A stretch of 50,403 nt of DNA, from positions 1 through 50,403 of the forward strand of contig JACOXH010000004.1 in NCBI GenBank assembly GCA_016176415.1, in the 5' to 3' direction. Shown here one piece after another: positions 1-7,487 of this stretch. The stretch comes from Candidatus Daviesbacteria bacterium. Its GTDB lineage: Bacteria > Patescibacteriota > Microgenomatia > Daviesbacterales > UBA10151. Numbering within the stretch: position 1 is the stretch's first letter; the number at the start of each line of letters is the position of its first letter. The translations under genes were made by a program, and so were the position numbers. The notes below the pieces were generated by a model that made no database searches, was not told the origin of the DNA, and saw only the letters and a program-made list of their open reading frames with translations.

Positions 1-224
1 CCAAGCGCCGGCAAAGAAAGAGTGCAGCACCAAAAAATAGAAGATGGCATGCCGTGCCCCTGAAAAGCAGCTTCATGGTGCTCGCCATTCTCGGATTTTT
101 AATCTCAGCATATCTCGTGTATCCGCAAAGTGCCAGTTACGGGCTCATTTTCATGGTTATCTTTGGAGCCATGCTCATCGCTTCCATCGTCAGCATGACC
201 AAAGCGCCCATCATGAAGCCGTGA
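1..224 (+). CDS. Small membrane protein, 5' end outside the window
   Basis: The reading frame is open from base 3 to a TGA at 222-224, giving 73 residues with the N-terminus missing. A basic, hydrophilic stretch (KRRQRKSAAPKNRRW) is followed by two hydrophobic segments (about residues 25-42 and 47-62), so this is probably a two-helix membrane protein. It lies 7 nt upstream of the next gene on the same strand and is probably co-transcribed with it. I know of no named family. The look of the protein (basic N-terminus, two helices, short polar tail) recalls small hypothetical proteins of DPANN archaea, but that is an impression and not a homology result. Base composition (33 of the first 60 bases are G or C) is higher than in the rest of the window. 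Confidence 0.6.
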   Translation, partial: KRRQRKSAAPKNRRWHAVPLKSSFMVLAILGFLISAYLVYPQSASYGLIFMVIFGAMLIASIVSMTKAPIMKP

Positions 225-231
225 GGAAGGC

Positions 232-675
232 ATGGCACGAAATACGTTACAGTGGAAATTCCCGGCCAGGGAAATACAATTCCTGCGCACCGAAGTGCTC
301 TTTGTGGCGTTCTTAACGGTGCTGATCTTTCTGGTTACTTTATTTCAGCTCGGCGATGGGAGGCTGGCGGCGCTCTATGCCGCACTCTTTCTCATCATCT
401 ATGGAGTGCTATCGGTTATTGTTCAGAAAATCGGCCGCGCCGAGGCGCATTACGCTGTCCGCGGAAAGCATTTGCACATCGTGAAGAAAACGCTCCGAAA
501 AACCGTCAAAGAAAAAATTCCGCTGCGGGAGGTTGTGCAGCATAAGGTCGACAAAGTCTTTCTCGGCGGCTCTGTGCTCACGAAGAAAGGCCGGAAGCAT
601 GCCCTGTTCTTTAATACGCGGAAAGAAGCGGAAGGGTTTGAAAGGATGGTGAAGCGGCAGGTACGACGGGCATAA
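232..675 (+). CDS. Hypothetical two-helix membrane protein, archaeal-looking
   Basis: 147 aa, starting at an ATG 7 nt after the previous stop. Two hydrophobic segments (about residues 20-42 and 47-64) precede a basic cytoplasmic domain rich in Lys and Arg (about 65-147). The arrangement of two transmembrane helices and then a compact basic domain recalls small PH-like membrane proteins, but no diagnostic motif is visible. It probably forms an operon with the partial gene before it. G+C is higher than in the bacterial genes after 1060 (32 of 60 bases at 541-600). Function unknown. Placement in a DPANN archaeon is an inference from composition, protein style and neighbours. Confidence 0.6.
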   Translation: MARNTLQWKFPAREIQFLRTEVLFVAFLTVLIFLVTLFQLGDGRLAALYAALFLIIYGVLSVIVQKIGRAEAHYAVRGKHLHIVKKTLRKTVKEKIPLREVVQHKVDKVFLGGSVLTKKGRKHALFFNTRKEAEGFERMVKRQVRRA

Positions 676-677
676 GT

Positions 678-989
678 TTACTGTTTGCTCTGCTGTCCAC
701 ACCAACGCTCAAACTTCTCTTTCGCCATCTTCTCTTTCCAGAAGACCTGATGCGAAGCCTTTTTCTCAAACAACGCAATCGCCATTCTGGTCACATTGGC
801 GCCGCTGTTTATCCCGTGCTTGATCGCCAGTGCCTTGGCTTCCTGCAAAGAGGCATCCAGCAGGCAAAAGTTTTCCCGCTGGCACTTCTCTTCTGCCTCT
901 TTCTCTTCCTCTTCGCTGAGCAGAACCTCTTCCCAAACCGGCGAAGAGCTGCCCGAAACCTGCCGGGGAAAGGCTTTGGAGAATGCCAT
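678..989 (-). CDS. Hypothetical small soluble protein, archaeal-looking
   Basis: 103 aa, charged and without membrane segments, convergent with the gene ending at 675 (2 nt apart). An acidic Glu run (EEEEKEAEEK, about residues 25-34) precedes a helical part ending in ALFEKKASHQVFWKEKMAKEKF, which resembles small hypothetical proteins I associate with Woesearchaeota-type genomes; this is recall, not a search. The ATG at 989 is preceded on its own strand by a TATAAAAA box centred about 25 nt upstream, the spacing expected for an archaeal leaderless promoter. A possible GGAGG-like complement is not seen at the usual distance. Function unknown. Confidence 0.6.
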   Translation of the reverse strand: MAFSKAFPRQVSGSSSPVWEEVLLSEEEEKEAEEKCQRENFCLLDASLQEAKALAIKHGINSGANVTRMAIALFEKKASHQVFWKEKMAKEKFERWCGQQSKQ

Positions 990-1010
990 GAGCAGTTTTC
1001 TGAAGGAGGA

Positions 1011-1018
1011 TTTTTATA
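1011..1018 (-). promoter_or_regulatory. Archaeal-type TATA box for the 678-989 gene
   Basis: TATAAAAA on the minus strand, centred about 25 nt before the ATG at 989. An archaeal TATA box lies about 26 nt before the transcription start, so this fits a leaderless archaeal transcript. It differs from the bacterial -10 boxes seen elsewhere in the window, which lie 6-7 nt before ATG. Confidence 0.4.
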
Positions 1019-1020
1019 GG

Positions 1021-2913
1021 TTAAGGAACTGAAGCTCTGCCATGACCTCCTGGAACCATGTGAATATCGTGCTCAGCAAGGCTGATATCATCATCAAAAG
1101 CTTCTTCATCCCGGAAATCAGTATTGGATATCACCAGTTCTTTGGGAATATCAGATAAAAATCTGGAACTTAAAGAATTAGAACGGGTTCCAAAATATAA
1201 TCTTTGTCTGGTATAGGTCAAATATAATTTTTCTTTGGCTCTGGTTATCCCTACATAGCAAAGTCTTCTTTCTTCCTCTAATTGGTGAACATCCAGCATT
1301 GAACGCGAATGGGGGAATAATCCTTCTTCCATCCCTACCATAAAAACTGTTGGAAACTCTAAACCCTTTGCAGCGTGCAGAGTCATTAAAGTGACAGCCT
1401 CGCCTCCTGTATTAGTCCTTCGGTGGGTGGGTGTATCAGAAGCCTCAACTAAAGCCACGTTTTCTAAAAAATCAGTTAAGTTGGGGAATTCTTCTGCTAC
1501 AGAACGGAGTTCTTTGACGTTTTCTACCCGCATCTTTCCTTCTTCAGTGCTGTCGTCCAGATATGCTAAGTAACCGGTTTTTGTAAGAACTTGATCCAGT
1601 AGATCTAAAGTTGTGTATTTTTCCGGCTGCGTTGATACTTCAGTAAACAACTCCATTAGTTTCGCCAGCCTTCCTTTACCAATTTTTTCTGCCCTTTTTA
1701 AAGAGACTGAATCTTTGGGGTTTTGCATTAAACGAAGGTATGCCAAGACATCTTTAATTTCCTTTCTTTGATAAAAGCTCACACCCCCGACTAATTTATA
1801 GGGAATGCCTGATTTTAGGAATTGTTCCTCCAAAGATCTGGATTGAGCATTTGTTCTGTAAAGTATGGCAAAATCCGATAAGCTTTTTACTCCTTTGAGT
1901 TGAGAAATAGCGCTTAAGATAAAAAGCGCCTCTTCTACCTCATTTCTGACTTCCACAATTTCTACCTTGTCTCCACCATTTTTCTCTGTCCACAGTTTTA
2001 AAATAGGGTGGGAGGTGTTTTTAGAAATAACTGCATGGGCTGCATCTAAAATAGTTTGGGTAGAACGGTAATTTTGCTCCAGGTTGAAAACTTTGGCTTG
2101 AGGGTAGTCCTTTTTAAAATTTACAATATTTCTAAAATCAGCTCCTCTAAATGAATAAATTGATTGACTCGCATCCCCCACAACACAAATGTTTTTATGT
2201 CTGTTGGCCAAAAATTTGCTTATTAAATATTGGGCAGGGTTAGTATCCTGATATTCATCTATTAAGATATAACGGAATTGGATTTGGTAGCGGACTAAAA
2301 TAGCAGGCTCAGATTTAAATAACTTGATGGTGTAAAGTAGCAAGTCATCAAAATCCAAAGCATGATTTCTCTCCAAAATTTTTTGATATTCTATATAAAT
2401 TTTAGCTACAGTTTCCTGAAAGTAGCCTCTGGCATATTGGGGATATTCCAATGAGGAGATAAGTTCGTTTTTAGCTTCAGATATAGTAGTCCTGACAGAG
2501 TAAGGAGAAGTTTTTTTGATGGCAATGTTTAATATGCCCATAGCTTCTTTAACTGCATCCAAAGCATCTCCCTCGTCATAAATGGCAAAACCAGAGGGGA
2601 GCCCTAAAACTTTTCCTTCGCGGCGCAAAAGCCTGGCGCAAAAAGAATGAAAAGTCCCCATGGTGGGTTGGATAGGAAGGTTGCCAATTAATTTTTTAAT
2701 CCGTTCAACCATTTCCTGGCTGGCTTTATTTGTGAAAGTGAGCACAAGGATGTTTTCAGGCGGAATTTTCTTTTCTGAAATTAAATGAGCTACTTTATAA
2801 GTTAATACCCTGGTTTTACCTGAACCTGCTCCTGCCAGTATTAAAACAGGTCCTTCTGTCGTTTTAACAGCTTCCTGTTGCTGGGGGTTTAAGTCATCTA
2901 AAAGGTTGGGCAT
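1021..2913 (-). CDS. uvrD: UvrD/PcrA-type superfamily 1 DNA helicase
   Basis: 630 aa. ATP-dependent 3'-5' DNA helicase of the UvrD/PcrA/Rep family, acting in nucleotide excision and mismatch repair and in clearing replication forks. In order: Q-motif LNPQQQEAV (8-16), Walker A AGAGSGKT (27-34), motif II DEYQDTN, motif III GDASQSIYSFRGAD, motif IV QNYRST, motif V TLHAAKGLEF and motif VI YVGITRAKEKLYL. The protein ends about 70 residues after motif VI and lacks the C-terminal Tudor-like tail usual in PcrA (family length about 720-750). The last dozen residues (GGHGRASVP end) lie in the suspected junction, so the true C-terminus may be missing. The ATG at 2913 directly precedes the conserved N-terminus. 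Confidence 0.93.
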   Translation of the reverse strand: MPNLLDDLNPQQQEAVKTTEGPVLILAGAGSGKTRVLTYKVAHLISEKKIPPENILVLTFTNKASQEMVERIKKLIGNLPIQPTMGTFHSFCARLLRREGKVLGLPSGFAIYDEGDALDAVKEAMGILNIAIKKTSPYSVRTTISEAKNELISSLEYPQYARGYFQETVAKIYIEYQKILERNHALDFDDLLLYTIKLFKSEPAILVRYQIQFRYILIDEYQDTNPAQYLISKFLANRHKNICVVGDASQSIYSFRGADFRNIVNFKKDYPQAKVFNLEQNYRSTQTILDAAHAVISKNTSHPILKLWTEKNGGDKVEIVEVRNEVEEALFILSAISQLKGVKSLSDFAILYRTNAQSRSLEEQFLKSGIPYKLVGGVSFYQRKEIKDVLAYLRLMQNPKDSVSLKRAEKIGKGRLAKLMELFTEVSTQPEKYTTLDLLDQVLTKTGYLAYLDDSTEEGKMRVENVKELRSVAEEFPNLTDFLENVALVEASDTPTHRRTNTGGEAVTLMTLHAAKGLEFPTVFMVGMEEGLFPHSRSMLDVHQLEEERRLCYVGITRAKEKLYLTYTRQRLYFGTRSNSLSSRFLSDIPKELVISNTDFRDEEAFDDDISLAEHDIHMVPGGHGRASVP

Positions 2914-2983
2914 AGCGCAGCATATATTAGCATAAAATACCTCTTTCCATCACTTTAAAATAGTGCTATTATTTTTTCCTCAT

Positions 2984-3238
2984 ATGATTAAACTTCTTGA
3001 TTTTTGGGCTCCTTGGTGTGGACCCTGTAAAATGATGAATCCTGTTATTGAAGAGCTGGAAAAAGAGCTCTCCGGTAAGGTGGAAGTGGTTAAAATCAAT
3101 GTTGATGAAAAGCCTGAAGAAGCTTCAAGGTATGGAGTTATGGGTATTCCTACCTATATTGTCTTAAAAAATGATCAGGAAGCAGGCAGAAAAATTGGTG
3201 TTACTTCAAAAGCAGATCTTCTTAAACTACTCCAATAG
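2984..3238 (+). CDS. Thioredoxin-family protein
   Basis: 84 aa from the ATG at 2984; a GTG at 2963 would add seven poorly conserved residues. Thiol-disulfide oxidoreductase of the thioredoxin fold. The active site WCGPC is at residues 11-15, close to the N-terminus, and the cis-proline loop is GIPTY. It is shorter than classical thioredoxin (about 105 aa): the first beta-alpha unit is missing, leaving the strand that leads into FWAPWCGPC. There is no signal peptide, so it is cytoplasmic. A TATTAT hexamer lies 11 nt before the ATG. tpiA follows 15 nt after its stop. Confidence 0.88.
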   Translation: MIKLLDFWAPWCGPCKMMNPVIEELEKELSGKVEVVKINVDEKPEEASRYGVMGIPTYIVLKNDQEAGRKIGVTSKADLLKLLQ

Positions 3239-3253
3239 AATATAATGGATGGT

Positions 3254-3931
3254 ATGGAAAAAACTATCTGGATAATAGCAAACTGGAAAAGTAACAAATC
3301 TATAGCTGAAGCGTTAGACTGGGTGACTGCAGTGGGTCCAAATATTCCAACATCAGATCACTTGAAAGTGGTAGTTTGTCCTTCTTTCAGCGCTTTGTCT
3401 GAAGTAAAAAAAGCAATCACTGTAGGTAATTTTCCTTTACTGGTAGGAGCGCAGGATTTATCTCCGTACGAAGAGGGGGCTTATACAGGAGAAGAAGCCG
3501 CTGAAAATTTAAATCAATTTGTTTCTCTTGCTATTTTGGGTCACTCAGAACGAAGAGAGAATTTTGGAGAGACTGATGAAATGGTAACCAAAAAAGTTGC
3601 TCAAGCTATTCAAAATAACGTCACTCCTTTAATGTGTGTTCAGGGTGCAGAAGCTGAAGTACCTGAAGGATGTAGGCTGGTAGCTTATGAACCTGTTTTT
3701 GCCATAGGTAACGGTAATGCAGATACGCCTGAAAATGCAAATCAGGCAACTAAAGCTTTAAAAGAAAGTAATGGATCTGATCTTAAAGTGCTGTATGGTG
3801 GTAGTGTTGATGCGGGCAATGTTGCTTCTTTTATTAAACAACCTGATATAAGTGGTGTTTTAATAGGTAAAGCTTCTTTAAGCGCACAGGAATTTACAAA
3901 GATTTGTCAGATTGTTTCGGAGAGCAAGTAA
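3254..3931 (+). CDS. tpiA: Triose-phosphate isomerase, short form
   Basis: About 225 aa. Interconverts dihydroxyacetone phosphate and glyceraldehyde 3-phosphate in glycolysis. Catalytic residues are present: Asn/Lys in IANWKSNK, His in LGHSERR and Glu in AYEPVFAIGNG, plus the phosphate-binding LYGGSV. Usual length is about 250. About 25 residues are missing between CVQG (normally CVGE) and AYEP, so the helix there is cut away and the conserved Glu of CVGE is not obvious. The start is set at 3254 because TATAAT (3241-3246) overlaps the earlier ATG at 3245 and lies 7 nt before 3254. The stop overlaps the next start (TAATG). Confidence 0.92.
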   Translation: MEKTIWIIANWKSNKSIAEALDWVTAVGPNIPTSDHLKVVVCPSFSALSEVKKAITVGNFPLLVGAQDLSPYEEGAYTGEEAAENLNQFVSLAILGHSERRENFGETDEMVTKKVAQAIQNNVTPLMCVQGAEAEVPEGCRLVAYEPVFAIGNGNADTPENANQATKALKESNGSDLKVLYGGSVDAGNVASFIKQPDISGVLIGKASLSAQEFTKICQIVSESK

Positions 3932-5169
3932 TGAAGAATTTAGGAGCTTCGATAGGGAGAAAAAAGAGCGACCCCTTCAAAGTTAAAAGAGTGCAAAAAA
4001 TATTACAAAAGATATTCCCGCTGCTTTTAGTAGTGGGAATTTTAATGTCTATTGCCATATTTTTAGTGACCCGTTCAGGTACTACCACCTATGTAAATTA
4101 CATACTTTCCGGTACCTCTTTGCGTTCGACTAACGACAGAGTCAATATTTTACTTTTGGGGATTGCCGGGGGCACCCATGACGGTACAAATTTAACTGAT
4201 ACTATCATGGTGGCTTCGTATAATTTAAAGACCAATGAGATTTTTCTGTTTTCCCTGCCGCGTGATTTATGGCTGCCTGCTTTAAGAACTAAAGCAAATG
4301 TTGTCTATCAAAGCGGTCTTAATCAAAATAATGGTTTGGGTTTTGCCAAGACAGTTTTTGGAAACATTTTAGGGATACCAATTCATTATGCGCTGCGGGT
4401 AGATTTTAGGGGATTTGTATCAGCGGTAGATGCAATAGAAGGGATAGAAGTTTTGGTGGAAAATCCCTTTAATGACTATTTGTATCCGATACAGGGAAAA
4501 GAAAATGACCTTTGCGGTAACAATCAAAAAGAAATGGATTTTAATGAGGAAGAGGCAAAAAAGCTTAATATAGAACCAGGAAAAAGGCAGGTATTGGTTT
4601 TGGCTGACGGAGCTATTGCTACAGATTCAGCAGAGGAAGACAAAGGCGTAAAGTATTTTAGCTGCAGGTATGAACGTATAAGTTTTGATAAAGGCCCGAC
4701 CCAAATGAGCGGGGCAGTAGCTTTGGCATTTGTCCGCTCGCGTCATGGCACTAATGGTGAAGGGTCTGATTTTGCCAGATCCAAAAGGCAGCAAAAGGTA
4801 ATTGAGGCAGTAAGAAATAAAGTGTTATCTTTGGAAACTTTGGCAAGTCCTCAAAAATTGGCAGATTTAATAGGAGTATTGGGTAAAAGCATAGATACTG
4901 ATATTTCTGTCAAAGAGACAATAGATTTTTATAAATTATCAAAAAAACTTGAAAAAACTTATAATTTTGTTTTAGATGATTCTTACAGATTAGGCTTGCC
5001 TGATGACAGAAAATCCCTATTAGTTCACCCTTCAGCTGCAAATTATGGCGGAGCTTATGTGTTGATTGCTCAAGATGATGACTTTTCTATTGTGCAAGGA
5101 TATGTTAGAAAAGTACTGCTGGGAGAAATTTCAGAATATGATGCGACTGCTTCTGCACGGACCCGCTAA
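3931..5169 (+). CDS. LytR-CpsA-Psr (LCP) family protein
   Basis: 412 aa. LCP enzymes transfer undecaprenyl-linked glycopolymers onto peptidoglycan or other surface acceptors and act outside the membrane. A basic N-terminus and one membrane segment (about residues 28-50) are followed by the LCP domain (about 68-300). Family signatures are seen: NILLLGIAGG, TDTIMVASYN, the arginine-containing SLPRDLW, and RSRHG...SDFARSKRQQ, whose Arg and Asp residues bind the polyprenyl phosphate head. A loop of about 50 residues (around GKENDLCGNNQ to KYFSCRYER) is inserted in the domain and may carry a disulfide. The ATG at 3931 overlaps the tpiA stop by one base. Confidence 0.88.
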   Translation: MKNLGASIGRKKSDPFKVKRVQKILQKIFPLLLVVGILMSIAIFLVTRSGTTTYVNYILSGTSLRSTNDRVNILLLGIAGGTHDGTNLTDTIMVASYNLKTNEIFLFSLPRDLWLPALRTKANVVYQSGLNQNNGLGFAKTVFGNILGIPIHYALRVDFRGFVSAVDAIEGIEVLVENPFNDYLYPIQGKENDLCGNNQKEMDFNEEEAKKLNIEPGKRQVLVLADGAIATDSAEEDKGVKYFSCRYERISFDKGPTQMSGAVALAFVRSRHGTNGEGSDFARSKRQQKVIEAVRNKVLSLETLASPQKLADLIGVLGKSIDTDISVKETIDFYKLSKKLEKTYNFVLDDSYRLGLPDDRKSLLVHPSAANYGGAYVLIAQDDDFSIVQGYVRKVLLGEISEYDATASARTR

Positions 5170-5776
5170 ACAGGTTTCAAGAAAAAAACTGATTGATTTA
5201 AAAGGGAAATTTGACCCTAATAATATAGTGGTTTTTGAAGAAGGAGCAGATTTAAGAATTATTAAAGAGTCTTTATCCGCCCAATCCCTTTTTGAGCAAG
5301 AGCAGCTGATTATTTTAGAAAATCCTACCGACCTTAATTTTGACTCTTTGACTCTTAATGACTCTTTAACTCTTGCTCTTTGGTTTGATCACGAGATAGA
5401 CCCGAAAAAATTCAGCGGTTTTGAAATATCTTTTTTTCCTGAAAGCAAAGAGCTTTCTGTTTTTCCTTTTCTGGATCTGTTGGCAAACAAGGATAGGAGG
5501 GCATATTTAGAAATGGACAAGTTAAGAAAGAACAGCTTCGATATTCATTATTTACTGATAATGGTTTTTTATCTTTTAAGAAGTTTGGCAGTAACCCCTA
5601 ACAAGGCTCCGGATTTTGTCAGGAAAAAACTGGAAAGGCAAAGGGCAAATTTTCCTTTGGAAAAAGTTACGGAGCTGTATAAAGAAATAATAGAAATTGA
5701 TTTTAAAATCAAATCCGGTCTTTTGGAAAAGGAGCATGCAGAATTTTTATTGGTCAGTAGTTTATTGAGGGCCTAG
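5141..5776 (+). CDS. holA: Probable DNA polymerase III delta subunit, minimal form
   Basis: 211 aa from the ATG at 5141, overlapping the end of the LCP gene by 29 nt; upstream in-frame ATGs lie deeper in the LCP gene and have no family resemblance. The N-terminus (MRLLLHGPAKQ) and the C-terminal helical part (HYLLIMVFYLLRSL, FVRKKLERQRANF, EIDFKIKSGL) fit the delta clamp-loader subunit, in particular the C-terminal helical collar pattern in which an acidic residue precedes the KSG motif. HolA is usually about 330 aa, so the middle is much reduced. The assignment rests on pattern and position, not on a strict motif. It ends 15 nt inside the convergent FN3-dockerin gene. Confidence 0.6.
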   Translation: MRLLLHGPAKQVSRKKLIDLKGKFDPNNIVVFEEGADLRIIKESLSAQSLFEQEQLIILENPTDLNFDSLTLNDSLTLALWFDHEIDPKKFSGFEISFFPESKELSVFPFLDLLANKDRRAYLEMDKLRKNSFDIHYLLIMVFYLLRSLAVTPNKAPDFVRKKLERQRANFPLEKVTELYKEIIEIDFKIKSGLLEKEHAEFLLVSSLLRA

Positions 5777-6694
5777 CTCTTTGATTTTTACTGCCATCAG
5801 GTCTAAATCATCCTGATCAACTTTACCGTTTTTATCTAAATCCGCCCTCTTTTCTTTTGGGTTTCTGCCGAAATTTTGCAAAATAATGGCATTGTCTGCA
5901 GCATTTATTTTTCCGTCACTATTTAAATCGTATTCATTTAATTCCTTTGTACTGGGTTGGGGAGTTTCTTCAGGCAGAGTAGTCAGATCTATGTTTTGGC
6001 CGAGTTTTACAGAAGGCAGAGGGACAGAGTTTTTCTTTAAAGTTACCAGCATATTGGCAGTTCCATTATCCGAGACTATTGTTATTTTAGCAGTTACGTC
6101 TTCTTTTAAAAGGTAATCTGTCAAATCCTGCTTTTTGACATTAGATATAGAGATTAAAAAATTACCCCCCTTTATCAGAGCAGACTGAGTAATTGCGCCT
6201 GTAATGGACAGATAGGCAATACCTTCATTTAAGGGAGTATTATTGTGATCTGTTACCGAACCAATGACAGGGTTGAATCCGCTTTGATCAGAAGCAGGAG
6301 AAGATGTTTCAAATTTAAAAATTTCTGACTGTGTCTTACCTGTGGTAATTTTCAGTTGATAGGTAGTTTTAGCAGTGAGGTTTTTAAGTGTCACATAATG
6401 GATCCGGTGAGGTTGGGGAGTTTGATCTCTGTCATTAAGCACTGTTTGTTCTGCCGGATTATTTTGACCAAAGGTGATAAAAGATAACACTGCGCTGGCA
6501 GTTTCCCAGGATACTACTGCAGAGGTATCTGTAATGTTTGAAAAAGTAACGTTTTGAGCAGAAACATTTGGCGCAGCCTGTAAAAAATAAATTTGATCTT
6601 TTAAAACCAAATATACCCCGCTTGCTATTCCTAAAAAAATTATTGCCAGACCCAAAATTGTCGGTATTTTAAATTTGCTGAAGAAATCTTTCAT
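5762..6694 (-). CDS. Membrane-anchored FN3 / dockerin-like surface protein
   Basis: 310 aa. An N-terminal hydrophobic segment (about residues 12-32) acts as signal or anchor. A fibronectin type III-like domain follows (about 40-130: TSAVVSWET, YVTLKNLTAKTTYQLKI), then a beta-rich domain like carboxypeptidase regulatory modules (about 138-225), and a C-terminal dockerin-like pair of calcium loops (about 253-310: DLNSDGKINAADNAIIL and DLDKNGKVDQDDLDLM). It is probably displayed outside the cell. It is the last gene of the minus-strand pilus-like cluster; its ATG overlaps the stop of the 58-aa gene (ATGA). A partner cohesin domain is seen in the gene at 40290. Ligand unknown. Confidence 0.75.
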   Translation of the reverse strand: MKDFFSKFKIPTILGLAIIFLGIASGVYLVLKDQIYFLQAAPNVSAQNVTFSNITDTSAVVSWETASAVLSFITFGQNNPAEQTVLNDRDQTPQPHRIHYVTLKNLTAKTTYQLKITTGKTQSEIFKFETSSPASDQSGFNPVIGSVTDHNNTPLNEGIAYLSITGAITQSALIKGGNFLISISNVKKQDLTDYLLKEDVTAKITIVSDNGTANMLVTLKKNSVPLPSVKLGQNIDLTTLPEETPQPSTKELNEYDLNSDGKINAADNAIILQNFGRNPKEKRADLDKNGKVDQDDLDLMAVKIKELGPQ

Positions 6695-6867
6695 GGTTGG
6701 GTTTCAAGAACCTGGATATTAAAATTCGGGTTGATAGGTTCAATAACTTCCTGTACTTTTTGTGGTACTTCAACTTCAGCTCTGGTGTGCAGTACGTCAA
6801 ATATTACCCAGGCGACTATTAAAATAAAAGTAAATATTGCAGCAATTAACCATTCTTTGCGTGTCAT
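6691..6867 (-). CDS. Small single-pass membrane protein in the pilus cluster
   Basis: 58 aa: MTRKEWLIAAIFTFILIVAW at the start forms one membrane helix (about residues 6-24), followed by a periplasmic-type tail rich in Val, Glu and Pro. It lies 14 nt after the pilO stop and its TGA overlaps the ATG of the FN3-dockerin gene, so it is probably translated as part of that operon. The topology (short cytoplasmic N-terminus, one helix, about 34 outside residues) suits a small structural partner of PilN/PilO, but no family is recognised. Confidence 0.6.
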   Translation of the reverse strand: MTRKEWLIAAIFTFILIVAWVIFDVLHTRAEVEVPQKVQEVIEPINPNFNIQVLETQP

Positions 6868-6881
6868 TTTAAATAATTTTG

Positions 6882-7487
6882 CTACTTTAAGTAGTAAGCC
6901 TTTCCTTTTAGAGACATAATAATTGAATTATCTTCACTGGCTTTGGACATAGATAAGCTGTCAATGGAGATTAACCTACTACTTCTTTTCAGCTCCTGCA
7001 ATAGGGCAATTAAATTTTTATAATCACCTTCTGTATTAAAAATAAAAGAAGTTTCAGCTAAAGAGCCGGGATTTAGGTTTTTCTTAATATCTATCACAAT
7101 CGGTTCAATCTGCAGCGCTGATATTGATGCTTCATGTCTTTGAGCGCTTTCCTCAAGGTTTTGGGTAAGGGATTTTAAGCTGACAGCATCTGGAATAAAT
7201 GCTACTATAGCTTGTTTTATTGAAGGATCTAAGTCATCGTAATTCTTTTTACCTAAAGATAAATTGTTTACTTTGTCGGTAAGTTTTTGCAGGGTTTGCT
7301 CCTGATCTGCTAATTTTTTTTGTAAAACTAAAATTGTTTCTATTGTAGGTTTGATGGCAAAGAATATCAAAACAGAGGCGGTTATAAGAGTAAATATTGC
7401 AGGTCCGTAATTTTTGACTACAGGAAGTCTGGTAATAGGTCTGACATAGGTAAAATACCGGGAATAGATATTTGATTTATTGTTCAT
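6882..7487 (-). CDS. pilO: PilO-like type IV pilus inner-membrane alignment protein
   Basis: 201 aa. A cytoplasmic N-terminus of about 30 residues is followed by one membrane helix (about 31-50: IFTLITASVLIFFAIKPTIETI), a coiled coil (about 52-75: VLQKKLADQEQTLQKLTDKVNNL) and an alpha/beta domain ending in LISIDSLSMSK. This is the PilO plan; PilO pairs with PilN to link the cytoplasmic PilM ring to the outer parts of type IV pilus or related machines. Its ATG overlaps the pilN stop. Sequence conservation in this family is weak, so order and topology carry most of the weight. Confidence 0.7.
   Translation of the reverse strand: MNNKSNIYSRYFTYVRPITRLPVVKNYGPAIFTLITASVLIFFAIKPTIETILVLQKKLADQEQTLQKLTDKVNNLSLGKKNYDDLDPSIKQAIVAFIPDAVSLKSLTQNLEESAQRHEASISALQIEPIVIDIKKNLNPGSLAETSFIFNTEGDYKNLIALLQELKRSSRLISIDSLSMSKASEDNSIIMSLKGKAYYLK

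Noticed and set aside
105-316. Overlapping frames on both strands at the window start
   Set aside because: The frame from base 3 to 224 and the gene at 232 explain this stretch with membrane-protein-like translation; the alternatives have no hydrophobic or family pattern.
750-1032. Plus-strand frames opposite the 678-989 gene
   Set aside because: The minus-strand gene has a promoter-like box and a soluble-protein composition; the plus frames run into the junction and look like shadows.
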